Notes: generated by a model not told the origin, from the sequence alone. Shown: positions 18,110-27,067, numbered from the stretch's first letter. The stretch: DNA of 51,104 nt from an uncultured Chitinophagaceae bacterium (GCA_937873715.1 CALMYJ010000017.1:1-51104); one strand, 5' to 3'. Made by a program: numbers and translations.

Positions 18110-18298
18110 ATGAAATTATCTGACAACCTGTGCAGCTTTGTGCTGGCCAACCAATCCCGTTTACAAAATACAACACCCCCTGAAAGGGTAAAAGTGATGC
18201 CTCCGGCAAAAAGGGTGATTCTGCGGTATGAGTACTGTGTGCCACCTGCTATTGCCGGCATAACGCAGCAAAGAAGAGCCGGTATTAAAGTGCCGTAA
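18110..18298 (+). CDS. Possible small protein of unknown function (62 residues)
   Basis: The frame encodes 62 residues (MKLSDNLCSFVLANQSRLQN, then TTPPERVKVMPPAKRVI and a basic, proline-containing tail). I do not recognise it. What supports it is placement: an exact -7 element with a correctly spaced TTG ends 15 bases before the ATG, and a terminator (18330-18357) follows the stop by 31 bases. This makes a closed unit of about 250 bases. It could instead be a small RNA. An antisense frame of 120 codons covers the same ground but crosses the terminator, so it is less likely. Confidence 0.35.
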   Translation: MKLSDNLCSFVLANQSRLQNTTPPERVKVMPPAKRVILRYEYCVPPAIAGITQQRRAGIKVP

Positions 18299-18329
18299 TA
18301 GCTAACCGGAATTGACGCCAAAAAAAATT

Positions 18330-18357
18330 GCAGCCTGTTTGCCAGGCTGCTTTTTTT
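18330..18357 (+). terminator. Terminator of the small transcription unit
   Basis: GCAGCCTG (18330-18337) pairs with CAGGCTGC (18343-18350), loop TTTGC, followed by seven T. Confidence 0.8.
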
Positions 18358-18420
18358 ATACCATAAAAGCTTTTGTTTGCCTGGAAACTTTCTCAACTTT
18401 ACAGCATACACAGCCCTGTT

Positions 18421-19932
18421 ATGAATATATACACAGCCGCACAGTTAAAAGAATGGGACCGGTACAGCATGCAGCATGAACCCATCGCCTCTATCGACCT
18501 GATGGAGAGGGCTGCTGGCCAGTGTAACAACTGGCTGTTAAAGAATCATGGTGCCTGCACTGCTTATTGCATCGTTTGCGGCAACGGTAACAACGGTGGC
18601 GATGGGCTGGCGCTGGCGAGGATGTTGTTAAAAGAAAATTTAAACGTAAGGGTATATGTACTTCATGCGGCTGCAACAAGTACCGCCGATTTTGAAACCA
18701 ATCTTGCCCGCCTTGCCGAAACCGGCCATGCAGCGGTACATCAAATTAAAGATGAAAAAGATTTTCCGGTATGGCAACAAGGGGAAACAATTGTAGAAGC
18801 AATATTTGGGATTAGCTTATCCCGGCCGCCGGGCGGTATTGCCGCTGCTTTGATAAGGCATATCAATAACAGCCATTGTACGGTTATCAGTATTGATATA
18901 CCTGCCGGTATGTATGCCGATAGTTCATCCGCCGGCAATACCATCATTAAAGCAACGCATACGCTAACATTCCAGGGCCTTAAGCCAGCTTTTTTGTTAG
19001 CTGCCAACAGCCTGTATACAGGTGCCGTACATGTGCTGGATATTGGTCTTCTCAAAGGGTTTTCCATGACATCGCCTTATAAGCTGATAGATACCATACT
19101 GGCAAAAGAAATATTCAGACCCCGGCAGCAGTTTGCACACAAAGGTAATTTCGGCCATGCCTTGCTGTTAGCTGGTAGCTATGGTAAAATTGGTGCGGCT
19201 GTGTTGTGTGCTGCTGCCTGCTTAAGGAGTGGAGCAGGGTTACTCACTGGCTTTTTGCCCGGTTGTGGAATTAGTATCATGCAAACCGCATTACCTGAAG
19301 CAATGGTAATAAGCAGTGAGGAAGAAAAAATACTGGCTGGCCAACTGCCGGATACGGGTACGGGTATGTATAAAGCTATTGGTATTGGGCCCGGTATTGG
19401 CCAGGCCGCCGGCACAGCGGCTTTGCTGGAAAATGTTTTAACGGCCAGCACCAGTCCTATTGTTTTGGATGCCGATGCGCTAAATATTATTGCCGCAAAT
19501 ATTCAGCTTGCAGAAAAAATTCCTGCCGGTGCTGTTTTAACTCCACATCCCAAAGAGTTCGATCGCCTTTTTGGTGCCAGCGCCAACGAGTTTGAACGTA
19601 TATCAAAAGCTTTAACGGAGGCCGCCCGCTATAACCTGTTTATTGTACTCAAAGGGCATCACAGTTTTGTAGCCACTCCCGGCGGCTATGGTTACTTTAA
19701 CACTACGGGTAATGCAGGTATGGCAACGGCTGGCAGCGGCGACGTACTTACGGGTATAATTACCGGTTTGCTGGCGCAAGGCTATCCGCCGGAGCAGGCT
19801 GCAGTGCTGGGGGTATACCTGCATGGGCTGGCCGGGGATATTGCTGCCGCCCGGTTATCGCAGGAAGCTATGATAGCCGGGGATATATGCAGCAGTATAG
19901 GTGCTGCATACCTGCATGTATCCGGCAGCTAA
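18421..19932 (+). CDS. nnr: Bifunctional NAD(P)HX epimerase / ADP-dependent NAD(P)HX dehydratase
   Basis: Repairs hydrated NADH and NADPH. At 503 residues it has both expected domains. The N-terminal YjeF-type epimerase contains VCGNGNNGGDGLALAR (about residue 60). The C-terminal ribokinase-like dehydratase shows GIGPGIGQ (about 325), TPHPKEFDRLFG (about 382) and ATAGSGDVLTGIITGLLAQG (about 440, the catalytic GSGD). The start MNIYTAAQLKEWDRYSM is the normal N-terminus; a longer frame from 18373 crosses the preceding leader. Its own upstream region lies after the terminator at 18330-18357, so it is transcribed separately. Confidence 0.95.
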   Translation: MNIYTAAQLKEWDRYSMQHEPIASIDLMERAAGQCNNWLLKNHGACTAYCIVCGNGNNGGDGLALARMLLKENLNVRVYVLHAAATSTADFETNLARLAETGHAAVHQIKDEKDFPVWQQGETIVEAIFGISLSRPPGGIAAALIRHINNSHCTVISIDIPAGMYADSSSAGNTIIKATHTLTFQGLKPAFLLAANSLYTGAVHVLDIGLLKGFSMTSPYKLIDTILAKEIFRPRQQFAHKGNFGHALLLAGSYGKIGAAVLCAAACLRSGAGLLTGFLPGCGISIMQTALPEAMVISSEEEKILAGQLPDTGTGMYKAIGIGPGIGQAAGTAALLENVLTASTSPIVLDADALNIIAANIQLAEKIPAGAVLTPHPKEFDRLFGASANEFERISKALTEAARYNLFIVLKGHHSFVATPGGYGYFNTTGNAGMATAGSGDVLTGIITGLLAQGYPPEQAAVLGVYLHGLAGDIAAARLSQEAMIAGDICSSIGAAYLHVSGS

Positions 19933-20038
19933 CAGCATCTGCCGCAGCTACCGGCTATCGGTAAAGCATACCACTGGAAATTTTACCGACCAGTTTCCGC
20001 TGTTTACCTACTTTTTACTGTTGTAAGCCTACAGGCTA

Positions 20039-20069
20039 TTGGCCTCGCTGTTGCTGCGGTATACATTTG
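20039..20069 (+). promoter_or_regulatory. Promoter of the LiaF-like / two-component operon
   Basis: TTG (20039-20041), 20 bases, then TACATTTG (20062-20069), an exact TAnnTTTG match, 20 bases before the ATG at 20090. Confidence 0.6.
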
Positions 20070-20089
20070 TATCACAAAACATCAAAACA

Positions 20090-20881
20090 ATGGAAAAAAG
20101 TTTTAATCCCAGGCACAGGCAGAATGGCAGGATAGTAGCCGGGCTGATACTGGTAGGTGTTGGCGCCCTGCTGCTGTTGCGCAACACAGGCTATGCCCTG
20201 TTTCCCTCATGGTTATTTAGCTGGCCAATGATACTGATACTGATTGGTATTTACAGCGGTGTAAAGCACAATTTCCGTAACAGTACCTGGATCATCTTAC
20301 TCGTTATTGGTGGGTTTTTCCTGGTAGAGAGAGTGGCGCCGGAAATGCATATCCGCCCCTATATCTGGCCGGCTGCCATCATAGTGGCCGGTGCAGTTTT
20401 GCTCCTGCGGCCGAAGGGGAGTGGATGGTGCAGTGATAAAGATGACCTGTTTGATTCAAAAAAAAATTACAATAAAAAAGATAAGGATATGAATAGCACT
20501 ACTTGGGAAAGTACTGGCAGCACTGCCTTTAGCGATATGAACGATTTCCTGAAAATAAATTCTGTATTTAGTGGGGTAGAAAGAAATGTTTTGTCTAAAA
20601 ACCTCCAGGGTGGAAAGGTAACGGCAGTATTTGGCGGGGTAGACCTTGACCTTTCGCAGGCTGATATACAGGGAGAAGTGGTGCTGAAACTGGAAGTGAT
20701 TTTTGGTGGTGTTAAAATAGTGGTGCCACCACACTGGACGGTATATAATAATATTGATGGCGTATTTCATGGTGTAGAGGATAAACGCAGGGGTGCCGCC
20801 GCTACAGGCTTTGCACCAGATAAAAAATTAATCCTTACAGGCTCGGCCATCTTTGGCGGTGTAGACATAAAAAGTTATTAA
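20090..20881 (+). CDS. LiaF-like membrane protein (envelope-stress type)
   Basis: 263 residues. Four hydrophobic segments at about 12-30, 37-55, 62-78 and 85-102 match the LiaF/LiaI-like transmembrane domain. A polar linker with SKKNYNKKDKD follows. The C-terminal half is the LiaF beta-helix-like domain with repeated FGGV motifs (AVFGGVDLDLSQA, VIFGGVKIVVPPHW, AIFGGVDIKSY). In Firmicutes LiaF restrains a sensor kinase that answers cell-wall antibiotics; here the kinase two genes downstream is a LytS type, so a comparable sensing role is inferred. It is first in a four-gene operon. The start at 20090 follows the promoter; the frame to 20039 would begin upstream of it. Confidence 0.85.
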   Translation: MEKSFNPRHRQNGRIVAGLILVGVGALLLLRNTGYALFPSWLFSWPMILILIGIYSGVKHNFRNSTWIILLVIGGFFLVERVAPEMHIRPYIWPAAIIVAGAVLLLRPKGSGWCSDKDDLFDSKKNYNKKDKDMNSTTWESTGSTAFSDMNDFLKINSVFSGVERNVLSKNLQGGKVTAVFGGVDLDLSQADIQGEVVLKLEVIFGGVKIVVPPHWTVYNNIDGVFHGVEDKRRGAAATGFAPDKKLILTGSAIFGGVDIKSY

Positions 20882-20904
20882 ACTAAACTGCAAAAACTAA
20901 CGCT

Positions 20905-21249
20905 ATGAACTGGTATCTTGTAAAGATGGTGTATAAATTTTTGTATGCCGGTGCCGGTAACAAACAACAGTTTAGTGAGCAGGTACGCCTGATTAATGCT
21001 GAAGATGGACTGCATGCTTTTTATAAAGCAAGGCTGGTAGGAGAAAAAGAAGCGATGCAGGCAGCTAATCATCTTATTACCTGGAAGTTTATTGATGTAA
21101 TTGAAATCCTTCCGCTTCAGCAGGCGGCCGATGGGGCTGAAGTATGGTCATGTATAAACGAAGAAGAAAACCCGGAGCTGTACGTACGCAGCATACACAC
21201 TCAATCCAAAGCATTGCTGCAGGACAGCATCGGGTATTTTTTCAACTAA
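20905..21249 (+). CDS. DUF4288 domain protein
   Basis: A 114-residue soluble protein matching the DUF4288 family (WYLVKMVYKFL, QFSEQVRLINAEDGLHAFYKA, WKFIDVIEILPL). The family has no established function. It has no signal peptide. It lies 23 bases after the LiaF-like gene and 11 bases before the kinase start, so it is almost certainly co-expressed with the signalling genes and may be a soluble partner of them. Confidence 0.8.
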   Translation: MNWYLVKMVYKFLYAGAGNKQQFSEQVRLINAEDGLHAFYKARLVGEKEAMQAANHLITWKFIDVIEILPLQQAADGAEVWSCINEEENPELYVRSIHTQSKALLQDSIGYFFN

Positions 21250-21260
21250 AAAAAGCAGCA

Positions 21261-22322
21261 TTGACAATTACCAACAAAAGCAGCCGCAATTCAAAGTTAT
21301 TAACTGCAGCACTCATCATATTGTGGTGGAGTGTATGGAATTATTTGCACATCAGCATTGTAAGGGATGCAGGTATTCCTTACCGGCAGGCGGCATTAGA
21401 TGGGTCAGTTAGTACTGTTTTGCTTGCCATAGCCTGCTACTTTGTGGTGAATATCATGCGGTACTACCTGCCAAAGGATGAAAAGTACCTGTTTGTAATT
21501 ATAGCGTCTTTAACCCTTACAACTGTTTGGCATTTTGCAGTAAAAGTTTTATTAAAAAGCTGGTATGCCCATAATAGTTATTACCTCCGGATACTGGAAC
21601 ACACGGGAGGCTTACGGTTTTCATTTGGGTTTTTAATGATTGTATGTGCTACCGTACTGGCTATGCTGTGGTATACCCAAAAAGAAAGAGAGGAAGAAAA
21701 CCTCCGGAAGTCGGATATGGAGCGTACGGCAAGGGAAGCAGAGCTGAACAAATTGCGCCAGCAGCTGCAGCCTCATTTTTTATTTAACAGCCTTAACTCT
21801 ATCAGCGCTTTAACCGGAACACAGCCCGAAAAAGCCCGGCACATGATACAGCAGTTAGCCGATTTTTTGAGGGGTACGCTCAAAAGTGAAACGCAGCAAT
21901 GGGTAACCTTAAGTGAAGATATTGAGTACCTGCGCCTGTACCTGGATATTGAAAAAGTAAGGTTTGGCCACAGGTTGCAACCCAATATCCTTTGCGATGA
22001 TGCCGCCATGCATATGAAATTACCGGCCATGCTGCTGCAGCCAATTGTGGAAAACGCCATTAAATTTGGGCTATACGATACTGTTGGTAATGTGGAAATA
22101 TCAATCAGGGCAGCCAGCGTAAACAACCAGTTGCAGGTAACCGTATGCAACCCTTACGATGAGGCTACGGCACTACCGGTACAGGGCACAGGTTTTGGCC
22201 TGGCTTCTACCCGCCGTAGGCTCTTTTTAATTTTTGGCCGGCACGATTTGCTGGTTGTTTCAAAAGAAGCACACCAGTTTACGGCTGCCATTACAATACC
22301 TCAATTAAAAACAACTATATAA
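21261..22322 (+). CDS. LytS/YehU-type sensor histidine kinase
   Basis: A membrane sensor kinase of about 353 residues. Four transmembrane segments (LLTAALIILWWSVWNYL and three more, to about residue 140) are followed by a short coil and the His_kinase domain: QLQPHFLFNSLNSISAL with the phospho-acceptor His near 171, then the ATPase with PIVENAIKFG (N box) and GTGFGLASTRRRL (G box). The only ATG upstream (21144) reads through the DUF4288 gene in another frame, so the TTG at 21261 (LTITNKSSRN), 11 bases after that gene's stop, is the preferred start. The partner regulator starts 4 bases after its stop. Confidence 0.88.
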   Translation: MTITNKSSRNSKLLTAALIILWWSVWNYLHISIVRDAGIPYRQAALDGSVSTVLLAIACYFVVNIMRYYLPKDEKYLFVIIASLTLTTVWHFAVKVLLKSWYAHNSYYLRILEHTGGLRFSFGFLMIVCATVLAMLWYTQKEREEENLRKSDMERTAREAELNKLRQQLQPHFLFNSLNSISALTGTQPEKARHMIQQLADFLRGTLKSETQQWVTLSEDIEYLRLYLDIEKVRFGHRLQPNILCDDAAMHMKLPAMLLQPIVENAIKFGLYDTVGNVEISIRAASVNNQLQVTVCNPYDEATALPVQGTGFGLASTRRRLFLIFGRHDLLVVSKEAHQFTAAITIPQLKTTI

Positions 22323-22326
22323 GGTT

Positions 22327-23058
22327 ATGGCTTTAACAGCAGTGATAATTGATGACGAACCATTGGCAAGAATGATAGTGCTGGAGTACCTGCAGGCCTA
22401 CCCGGATATTACTGTATTGCAGGAATGTAATGATGGTTTTGAAGGATTAAAAGCGATACAGCAACACCGCCCCGACCTGGTTTTTTTGGATGTACAGATG
22501 CCAAAAATTACCGGTTTCGAAATGCTGGAACTTATTGATGAAACGCCAATGGTGGTATTCACAACCGCATTTGAAGCCTACGCTATCAGGGCCTTTGATG
22601 CCCATGCAACCGATTACCTGCTGAAGCCCTTTAGTAAAGAACGATTTGATAAAGCCATACAAAAAGTACTGCAACAAAAGAATAACAGTGCACAGGCTGT
22701 AGTGGATACTGCTTTGCTGGCCCAGGCACAAACCGGGCGTATTGTATTAAAAGATAATGGTAAAATAAAAATAATACCCCTGCAGCAGGTGCAGTATATT
22801 GAGGCGGCAGATGATTATGTAAAAATTCATACAGCCGAAGGCCATTATTTAAAAAAGAAAACCATGCAGCATTTTGAACATACCATGCCGCAGCAGGAAT
22901 TTGTAAGGATACACCGGGGTTATATTGTGCATACTGCTTTAATTAACCGTATTGTACCCTACGAAAAAGACAGCTATCTTGTGCAACTCACCACCGGGGT
23001 GCAGTTGCCCGTTAGTAAAAGTGGTTATGCACGCCTTAAGCAGGTTCTAGGTATTTAG
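22327..23058 (+). CDS. LytTR-family response regulator
   Basis: 243 residues. The receiver domain has IDDEPLAR at the N-terminus, the phospho-acceptor in VFLDVQMP (about residue 55), FTTAFEAYA and the Lys in DYLLKPF. The C-terminal LytTR DNA-binding domain contains YIEAADDYVKIHT and FVRIHRGYIVH. It is the cognate partner of the upstream LytS kinase (4-base gap). The last 23 bases overlap the end of the convergent asparagine-synthetase-like gene. Confidence 0.93.
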   Translation: MALTAVIIDDEPLARMIVLEYLQAYPDITVLQECNDGFEGLKAIQQHRPDLVFLDVQMPKITGFEMLELIDETPMVVFTTAFEAYAIRAFDAHATDYLLKPFSKERFDKAIQKVLQQKNNSAQAVVDTALLAQAQTGRIVLKDNGKIKIIPLQQVQYIEAADDYVKIHTAEGHYLKKKTMQHFEHTMPQQEFVRIHRGYIVHTALINRIVPYEKDSYLVQLTTGVQLPVSKSGYARLKQVLGI

Positions 23059-24781
23059 CATCACTCAGCTCTTTAATATCATGGCAAAGCATTTGATGTG
23101 TTTTGCCGGCAAGGTACATGCGGAAGGCAAGAATGCCGTTATCTAAAGCCGGCTTGGGCATTTTGCTGCGTATTTTTTCTTTGATGCTGTCGGGGAGCAT
23201 ATTTTTAATCCCGTTTTTCACACTTTCTTTCAGGTCATTTTTCCTGGCCGGCACGGTGCTGCTTAGGCCATCGAGCACACGGTTAATCAATACTTCAGGG
23301 AAAAGCTGGCGCATGTAGGGCTCGGCAATTTCGTTCCGCATGATATTTACAGCTTCTGCTGTTTTAAAGAGATTCTCTTCCTTTGCAGTGGCTTGTTTTT
23401 TGGCAAAATCCACCTTTGGCAAAAAGCCATTTACCATTTCTTTAAACAGTTTTTTATCAAGCCTCAGTTCATCAGGAAGCGAATGGGTGCATGCAATAAT
23501 TTGCCGGGAGAGCAGGGGGTTGATAACCTCTGTATAAGCAAGTTTTAAATCGTTGAGTGCCGACATTTGTACCGGTATCGAAAACTCTTCGTACAGGCGG
23601 TCTGTCCATGTGCTCAGTGTTTCATTCTTTTTACGATTAAGCTGGGTTGGTATAAACTGTTTTTCGCCGCTGAGTTCTTCAAAATCTTCCAGGTTGCTGT
23701 AGTCGTTGCAAAAGGTATAGCAATTCATCAGCCTGCTGCTTATTTCGGAGCCGGAACTATGCCAGCCAAAGCTTTCATCGCCCCGTAAAACGCCATTGCA
23801 GCCCGTTTCATAAATGTATTTCCACAGGGCAAAGCCATCCAGGTATGCCGGGATATGATCTACCCGGCCTTCGCCGCATTGTACAAATCTTTCAAATACT
23901 TCTTCTACCGAAGCTTTAGTATGGTCGGTGGCAAAATACTGGTGTTTTAACCCGGCGGTTTCTGCAACTTTGGTACCTACAAAAGCATCGGTGGCTTTAT
24001 CTTTCAGGGCAGCTTTTAAGCCCCATGTAATGGCATTGAGTGCGCTGATGTTTTTGCCTGCCTCATGGAGCAGGCATAATATACCCCTGCTGTCGTATCC
24101 CCCCGAAATTGGGAGTATCCATTTAGACAGGTCGATATCTATGGCTTTAAAAGCCTGCACCATGGCTTGTTGCATCCTGTGCCGGTGTTCTTCTTCGCTG
24201 GCCTGTACGGGTTGGTACGGTATGCTGGATGTTTTTATTTTTAAGCTCCAGTTGTGCCGGTTAAGGCATGCGGTGGCACCAGGGGGTAACTGTTGCAGGT
24301 TGCTGCACCAGGATAATGAGGGGCCCAGGGTACCGCTGGATAGCATCCAGGGTAACACACGGCGGTCAAATTCAAATTTTCCCACTACATTAATGATAGC
24401 CCTTTGCGATGTACTGGCAATAAATACCTCTTCATCAAAATAATACCATATTGCCCTTGATCCGGCAGCATCACTTGCAGCTTCTGTATAATTATTGTCG
24501 CTCCTGAAAATAGCATAAGTGCCATCGGGCAGGGGTGTATTGGGTTTATACCAGGCATCATTATCGCCATAAGCAAGCCCCATACATACACTCCCGTTTT
24601 TTTCTTCTATGCCGGGAAGCCAGGCCGATATGCCATAAGCAATACCATGCTGCTGATAATACCGGCAGGCCGCATTGGGAATATTATTGGGAACAAGTTT
24701 TTGTAATGCTGCATCTAGGCGCTGCTGATACTTGGGCATATCAGCTAGATTTCTAACACAGGTATAAATAATTTTTGCCAT
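23036..24781 (-). CDS. Asparagine-synthetase-like protein lacking the glutaminase nucleophile
   Basis: 581 residues. The N-terminal region keeps the class-II glutamine-amidotransferase outline (DGTYAIFRSDN, SRAIWYYFDEEVFIAS, LPPGATA) but begins MAKIIY and has no Cys2, so it should not hydrolyse glutamine. The synthetase domain has the ATP-pyrophosphatase loop ISGGYDSRGILCLL (about residue 225) and RGDESFGWHSS in place of the usual GEGSDE motif. Such proteins adenylate a carboxylate and form an amide; beta-lactam synthetase and lasso-peptide cyclases belong to the same superfamily. It is isolated, with no biosynthetic partners, so the substrate is unknown. A 43-codon frame lies just upstream (24802-24933). 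Confidence 0.85.
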   Translation of the reverse strand: MAKIIYTCVRNLADMPKYQQRLDAALQKLVPNNIPNAACRYYQQHGIAYGISAWLPGIEEKNGSVCMGLAYGDNDAWYKPNTPLPDGTYAIFRSDNNYTEAASDAAGSRAIWYYFDEEVFIASTSQRAIINVVGKFEFDRRVLPWMLSSGTLGPSLSWCSNLQQLPPGATACLNRHNWSLKIKTSSIPYQPVQASEEEHRHRMQQAMVQAFKAIDIDLSKWILPISGGYDSRGILCLLHEAGKNISALNAITWGLKAALKDKATDAFVGTKVAETAGLKHQYFATDHTKASVEEVFERFVQCGEGRVDHIPAYLDGFALWKYIYETGCNGVLRGDESFGWHSSGSEISSRLMNCYTFCNDYSNLEDFEELSGEKQFIPTQLNRKKNETLSTWTDRLYEEFSIPVQMSALNDLKLAYTEVINPLLSRQIIACTHSLPDELRLDKKLFKEMVNGFLPKVDFAKKQATAKEENLFKTAEAVNIMRNEIAEPYMRQLFPEVLINRVLDGLSSTVPARKNDLKESVKNGIKNMLPDSIKEKIRSKMPKPALDNGILAFRMYLAGKTHQMLCHDIKELSDAKYLEPA

Positions 24782-24801
24782 GGCAATAGCCCTCTATGGA
24801 T

Positions 24802-24933
24802 TTAAATAGGATGGTTATTTGTGCCAGTTTGTTGCTTTGGGGTAATAGTTTCAAACCGGCATTTTGGTTTTACAGCTATTACAACGTAAAATACCTGAAT
24901 TAATTTTATTTGCTGCTTCAAATACTGAATCAT
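24802..24933 (-). other. Short reading frame upstream of the Asn-synthetase-like gene (43 codons)
   Basis: The frame MIQYLKQQIKLIQVFYVVIA, then VKPKCRFETITPKQQTG and a short tail, ends 20 bases before the downstream start. No promoter of the TAnnTTTG type was found before it. It might be a leader peptide or a modified-peptide precursor, but it lacks recognisable precursor features. It is listed because of its position only. Confidence 0.15.
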
Positions 24934-24983
24934 GTTATGCTATTACAATATATATACGCCAATACCCGGTATATGGTTTTTGA

Positions 24984-25004
24984 CAGGCGGTGCATTGTCG
25001 CCTG
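24984..25004. repeat. Inverted repeat upstream of dnaK
   Basis: CAGGCG (24984-24989) and CGCCTG (24999-25004) form a 6-bp stem, 98 bases before the dnaK start. It could be an operator or a weak hairpin. The rest of 24782-25101 holds the dnaK promoter-like motif and the short frame at 24802-24933. Confidence 0.3.
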
Positions 25005-25058
25005 GTAAATATTGCTGCTTTTCTGCCTTTTTCTGCCATTTTTTCATCCTTTTCGCTG

Positions 25059-25074
25059 TGGCATAATCATTGAC
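25059..25074 (+). promoter_or_regulatory. Sigma-54-like (-24/-12) motif upstream of dnaK
   Basis: TGGCAT-AATCA-TTGAC: GG, ten bases, GA, ending 27 bases before the ATG. It matches the motif before htpG (TGGTAC-TGTGT-TTGAT) in spacing and distance to the start. The canonical -12 GC is GA in both. Confidence 0.4.
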
Positions 25075-25101
25075 AAACAACAGTGAATAAAAACAAAAAA
25101 C

Positions 25102-27015
25102 ATGGGAAAGATAATAGGAATTGATTTAGGTACCACCAACAGTTGTGTAGCCGTAATGGAAGGCAACGAACCGGTGGTAATTGCCAACGATGAGGGCCGC
25201 CGTACCACCCCATCGATTGTAGCATTCTTAAAAAATGGTGAACGTAAAGTGGGCGACCCGGCCAAACGCCAGGCTATTACCAATCCTCATAATACCATTA
25301 TGAGTGTAAAACGCTTTATGGGCCGCCGCTTTGACGAAGTGAACGAGGAAAAAAGCCACTGGAGTTATAAAGTAACCCAGGGTGACAATAATACCGTTAG
25401 GGTTGATATAGATGGCAGGTTATATACGCCACAGGAAATTTCAGCAATGGTATTGCAAAAAATGAAAAAAACTGCAGAAGACTACCTGGGGCAGGAAGTA
25501 ACCGAAGCCGTAATTACCGTGCCGGCTTATTTTAACGACAGCCAGCGCCAGGCCACCAAAGAAGCTGGTGAAATTGCCGGCCTTACTGTTCGCCGTATTG
25601 TAAATGAGCCTACCGCTGCTGCACTGGCTTATGGCCTTGATAAAAAGCATAGTGATCAAAAGATAGCAGTATTCGACCTTGGCGGTGGTACATTCGATAT
25701 ATCGATACTTGAGCTGGGGGATGGCGTGTTTGAAGTAAAATCTACCAATGGCGATACCCACCTGGGCGGAGATGATTTTGATAAAGTAATTATCGACTGG
25801 CTGGCTGATGAATTTAAAACACAGGAAGCCATCGACCTGCGCAAGGATGCAATGGCCCTGCAACGCTTAAAGGAAGCTGCCGAAAAAGCAAAAGTGGAAT
25901 TATCGTCTTCCAGCGAAACTGAAATCAACCTGCCATATATTACTGCTGTGGATGGAGTACCCAAGCACTTAGTGCTGAAACTTACAAGGGCAAAATTTGA
26001 ACAACTGGCAGATAAATTATTTGAACGTTGTTTGAAACCTTGCGAAGCCGCCTTGAAAGATGCCGGCTACAGTACAGCGCAAATTGATGAAGTAATACTG
26101 GTAGGGGGTAGTACCCGTATCCCCAAAGTACAGGAAATAGTAGAAAAGTTTTTTGGCAAAAAGCCAAACCGTGGTGTTAACCCCGATGAAGTGGTAGCTG
26201 TAGGTGCCGCTATACAGGGCGCTGTATTAACCGGTGAAGTAAAAGATGTGTTGCTGCTGGACGTAACGCCACTAAGCCTCGGTATAGAAACGATGGGCGG
26301 CGTAATGACAAGGCTGATAGATGCCAATACCACTATACCCTCTAAAAAATCTGAAACCTTTAGCACCGCCAGCGATAACCAGCCAGGTGTGCAAATACAT
26401 GTACTGCAGGGCGAAAGGCCAATGGCTAATCAAAATAAAAGCCTGGGTATGTTTAACCTGGATGGTATACCCCCGGCACCCCGTGGCGTACCACAAATTG
26501 AAGTAACTTTTGATATTGATGCCAACGGTATACTGCATGTAACGGCTAAAGATAAAGGCACAGGCAAAGAACAAAAAATTACCGTACAGGGTGGCAGCGG
26601 CCTCAGCAAAGAGGAAGTGGAAAAAATGAAAGCTGAAGCCAAAGCACATGAAGCTGAGGATAAAGCCGCAAGGGAAAAAGTAGATAAAATTAACCAGGCC
26701 GACAGCCTGATATTCCAAACAGAAAAACAACTGAAGGAATACGGCGATAAAATACCTGCGGATAAAAAAGCACCCATTGAGGCAGCATTGGCCAAGCTAA
26801 AGGATGCTCATAAAGTACAGGATGTTGCGGCTATTGATACGGCTGTGGCAGAAATGAATACGGCATGGACTGCGGCCAGCGAAGAAATATATAAAGCCCA
26901 GGCTGCTGATGCACAAGCCGGTGCGGCACCCGGCGCAGATGCCGGTACACAACAGGGTAACGGCCCCACCAGCGGCGACCATGTGGAAGACGCACAGTTT
27001 GAAGAAGTGAAATAA
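25102..27015 (+). CDS. dnaK: Chaperone protein DnaK (Hsp70)
   Basis: An ATP-driven cytosolic chaperone of 637 residues, the normal length. The ATPase domain shows [16 protein letters not shown] at the N-terminus, [14 protein letters not shown] (about 140), [13 protein letters not shown] (about 195) and [12 protein letters not shown] (about 335). The substrate-binding domain (from about 385) and the helical lid follow, ending in the low-complexity tail [12 protein letters not shown]. dnaJ and grpE are not adjacent. It is monocistronic, with a shared-type promoter motif upstream and a terminator downstream. Confidence 0.98.
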   Translation: MGKIIGIDLGTTNSCVAVMEGNEPVVIANDEGRRTTPSIVAFLKNGERKVGDPAKRQAITNPHNTIMSVKRFMGRRFDEVNEEKSHWSYKVTQGDNNTVRVDIDGRLYTPQEISAMVLQKMKKTAEDYLGQEVTEAVITVPAYFNDSQRQATKEAGEIAGLTVRRIVNEPTAAALAYGLDKKHSDQKIAVFDLGGGTFDISILELGDGVFEVKSTNGDTHLGGDDFDKVIIDWLADEFKTQEAIDLRKDAMALQRLKEAAEKAKVELSSSSETEINLPYITAVDGVPKHLVLKLTRAKFEQLADKLFERCLKPCEAALKDAGYSTAQIDEVILVGGSTRIPKVQEIVEKFFGKKPNRGVNPDEVVAVGAAIQGAVLTGEVKDVLLLDVTPLSLGIETMGGVMTRLIDANTTIPSKKSETFSTASDNQPGVQIHVLQGERPMANQNKSLGMFNLDGIPPAPRGVPQIEVTFDIDANGILHVTAKDKGTGKEQKITVQGGSGLSKEEVEKMKAEAKAHEAEDKAAREKVDKINQADSLIFQTEKQLKEYGDKIPADKKAPIEAALAKLKDAHKVQDVAAIDTAVAEMNTAWTAASEEIYKAQAADAQAGAAPGADAGTQQGNGPTSGDHVEDAQFEEVK

Positions 27016-27035
27016 AAAAGTTGATACCAATAAAA

Positions 27036-27067
27036 AATCCCTCACCGTAATGTGGGGGATTTTTTTA
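27036..27067 (+). terminator. Terminator of dnaK
   Basis: AATCCCTCAC (27036-27045) pairs with GTGGGGGATT (27052-27061), followed by a run of T. Confidence 0.85.

Noticed and set aside
18049..18411. Minus-strand frame of 120 codons between the oxygenase and nnr
   Set aside because: It crosses the hairpin at 18330-18350 and has no promoter, while the plus strand here has both promoter and terminator.
21144..21260. Upstream ATG start for the sensor kinase
   Set aside because: The 39 extra residues are the DUF4288 gene read in another frame and are basic and hydrophilic with no family match; the TTG at 21261 follows that gene's stop directly.
24802..24933. Lasso-peptide precursor for the Asn-synthetase-like enzyme
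   Set aside because: No leader threonine pattern, no plausible core and no RRE or leader-peptidase gene nearby. The frame is kept only as a positional note.
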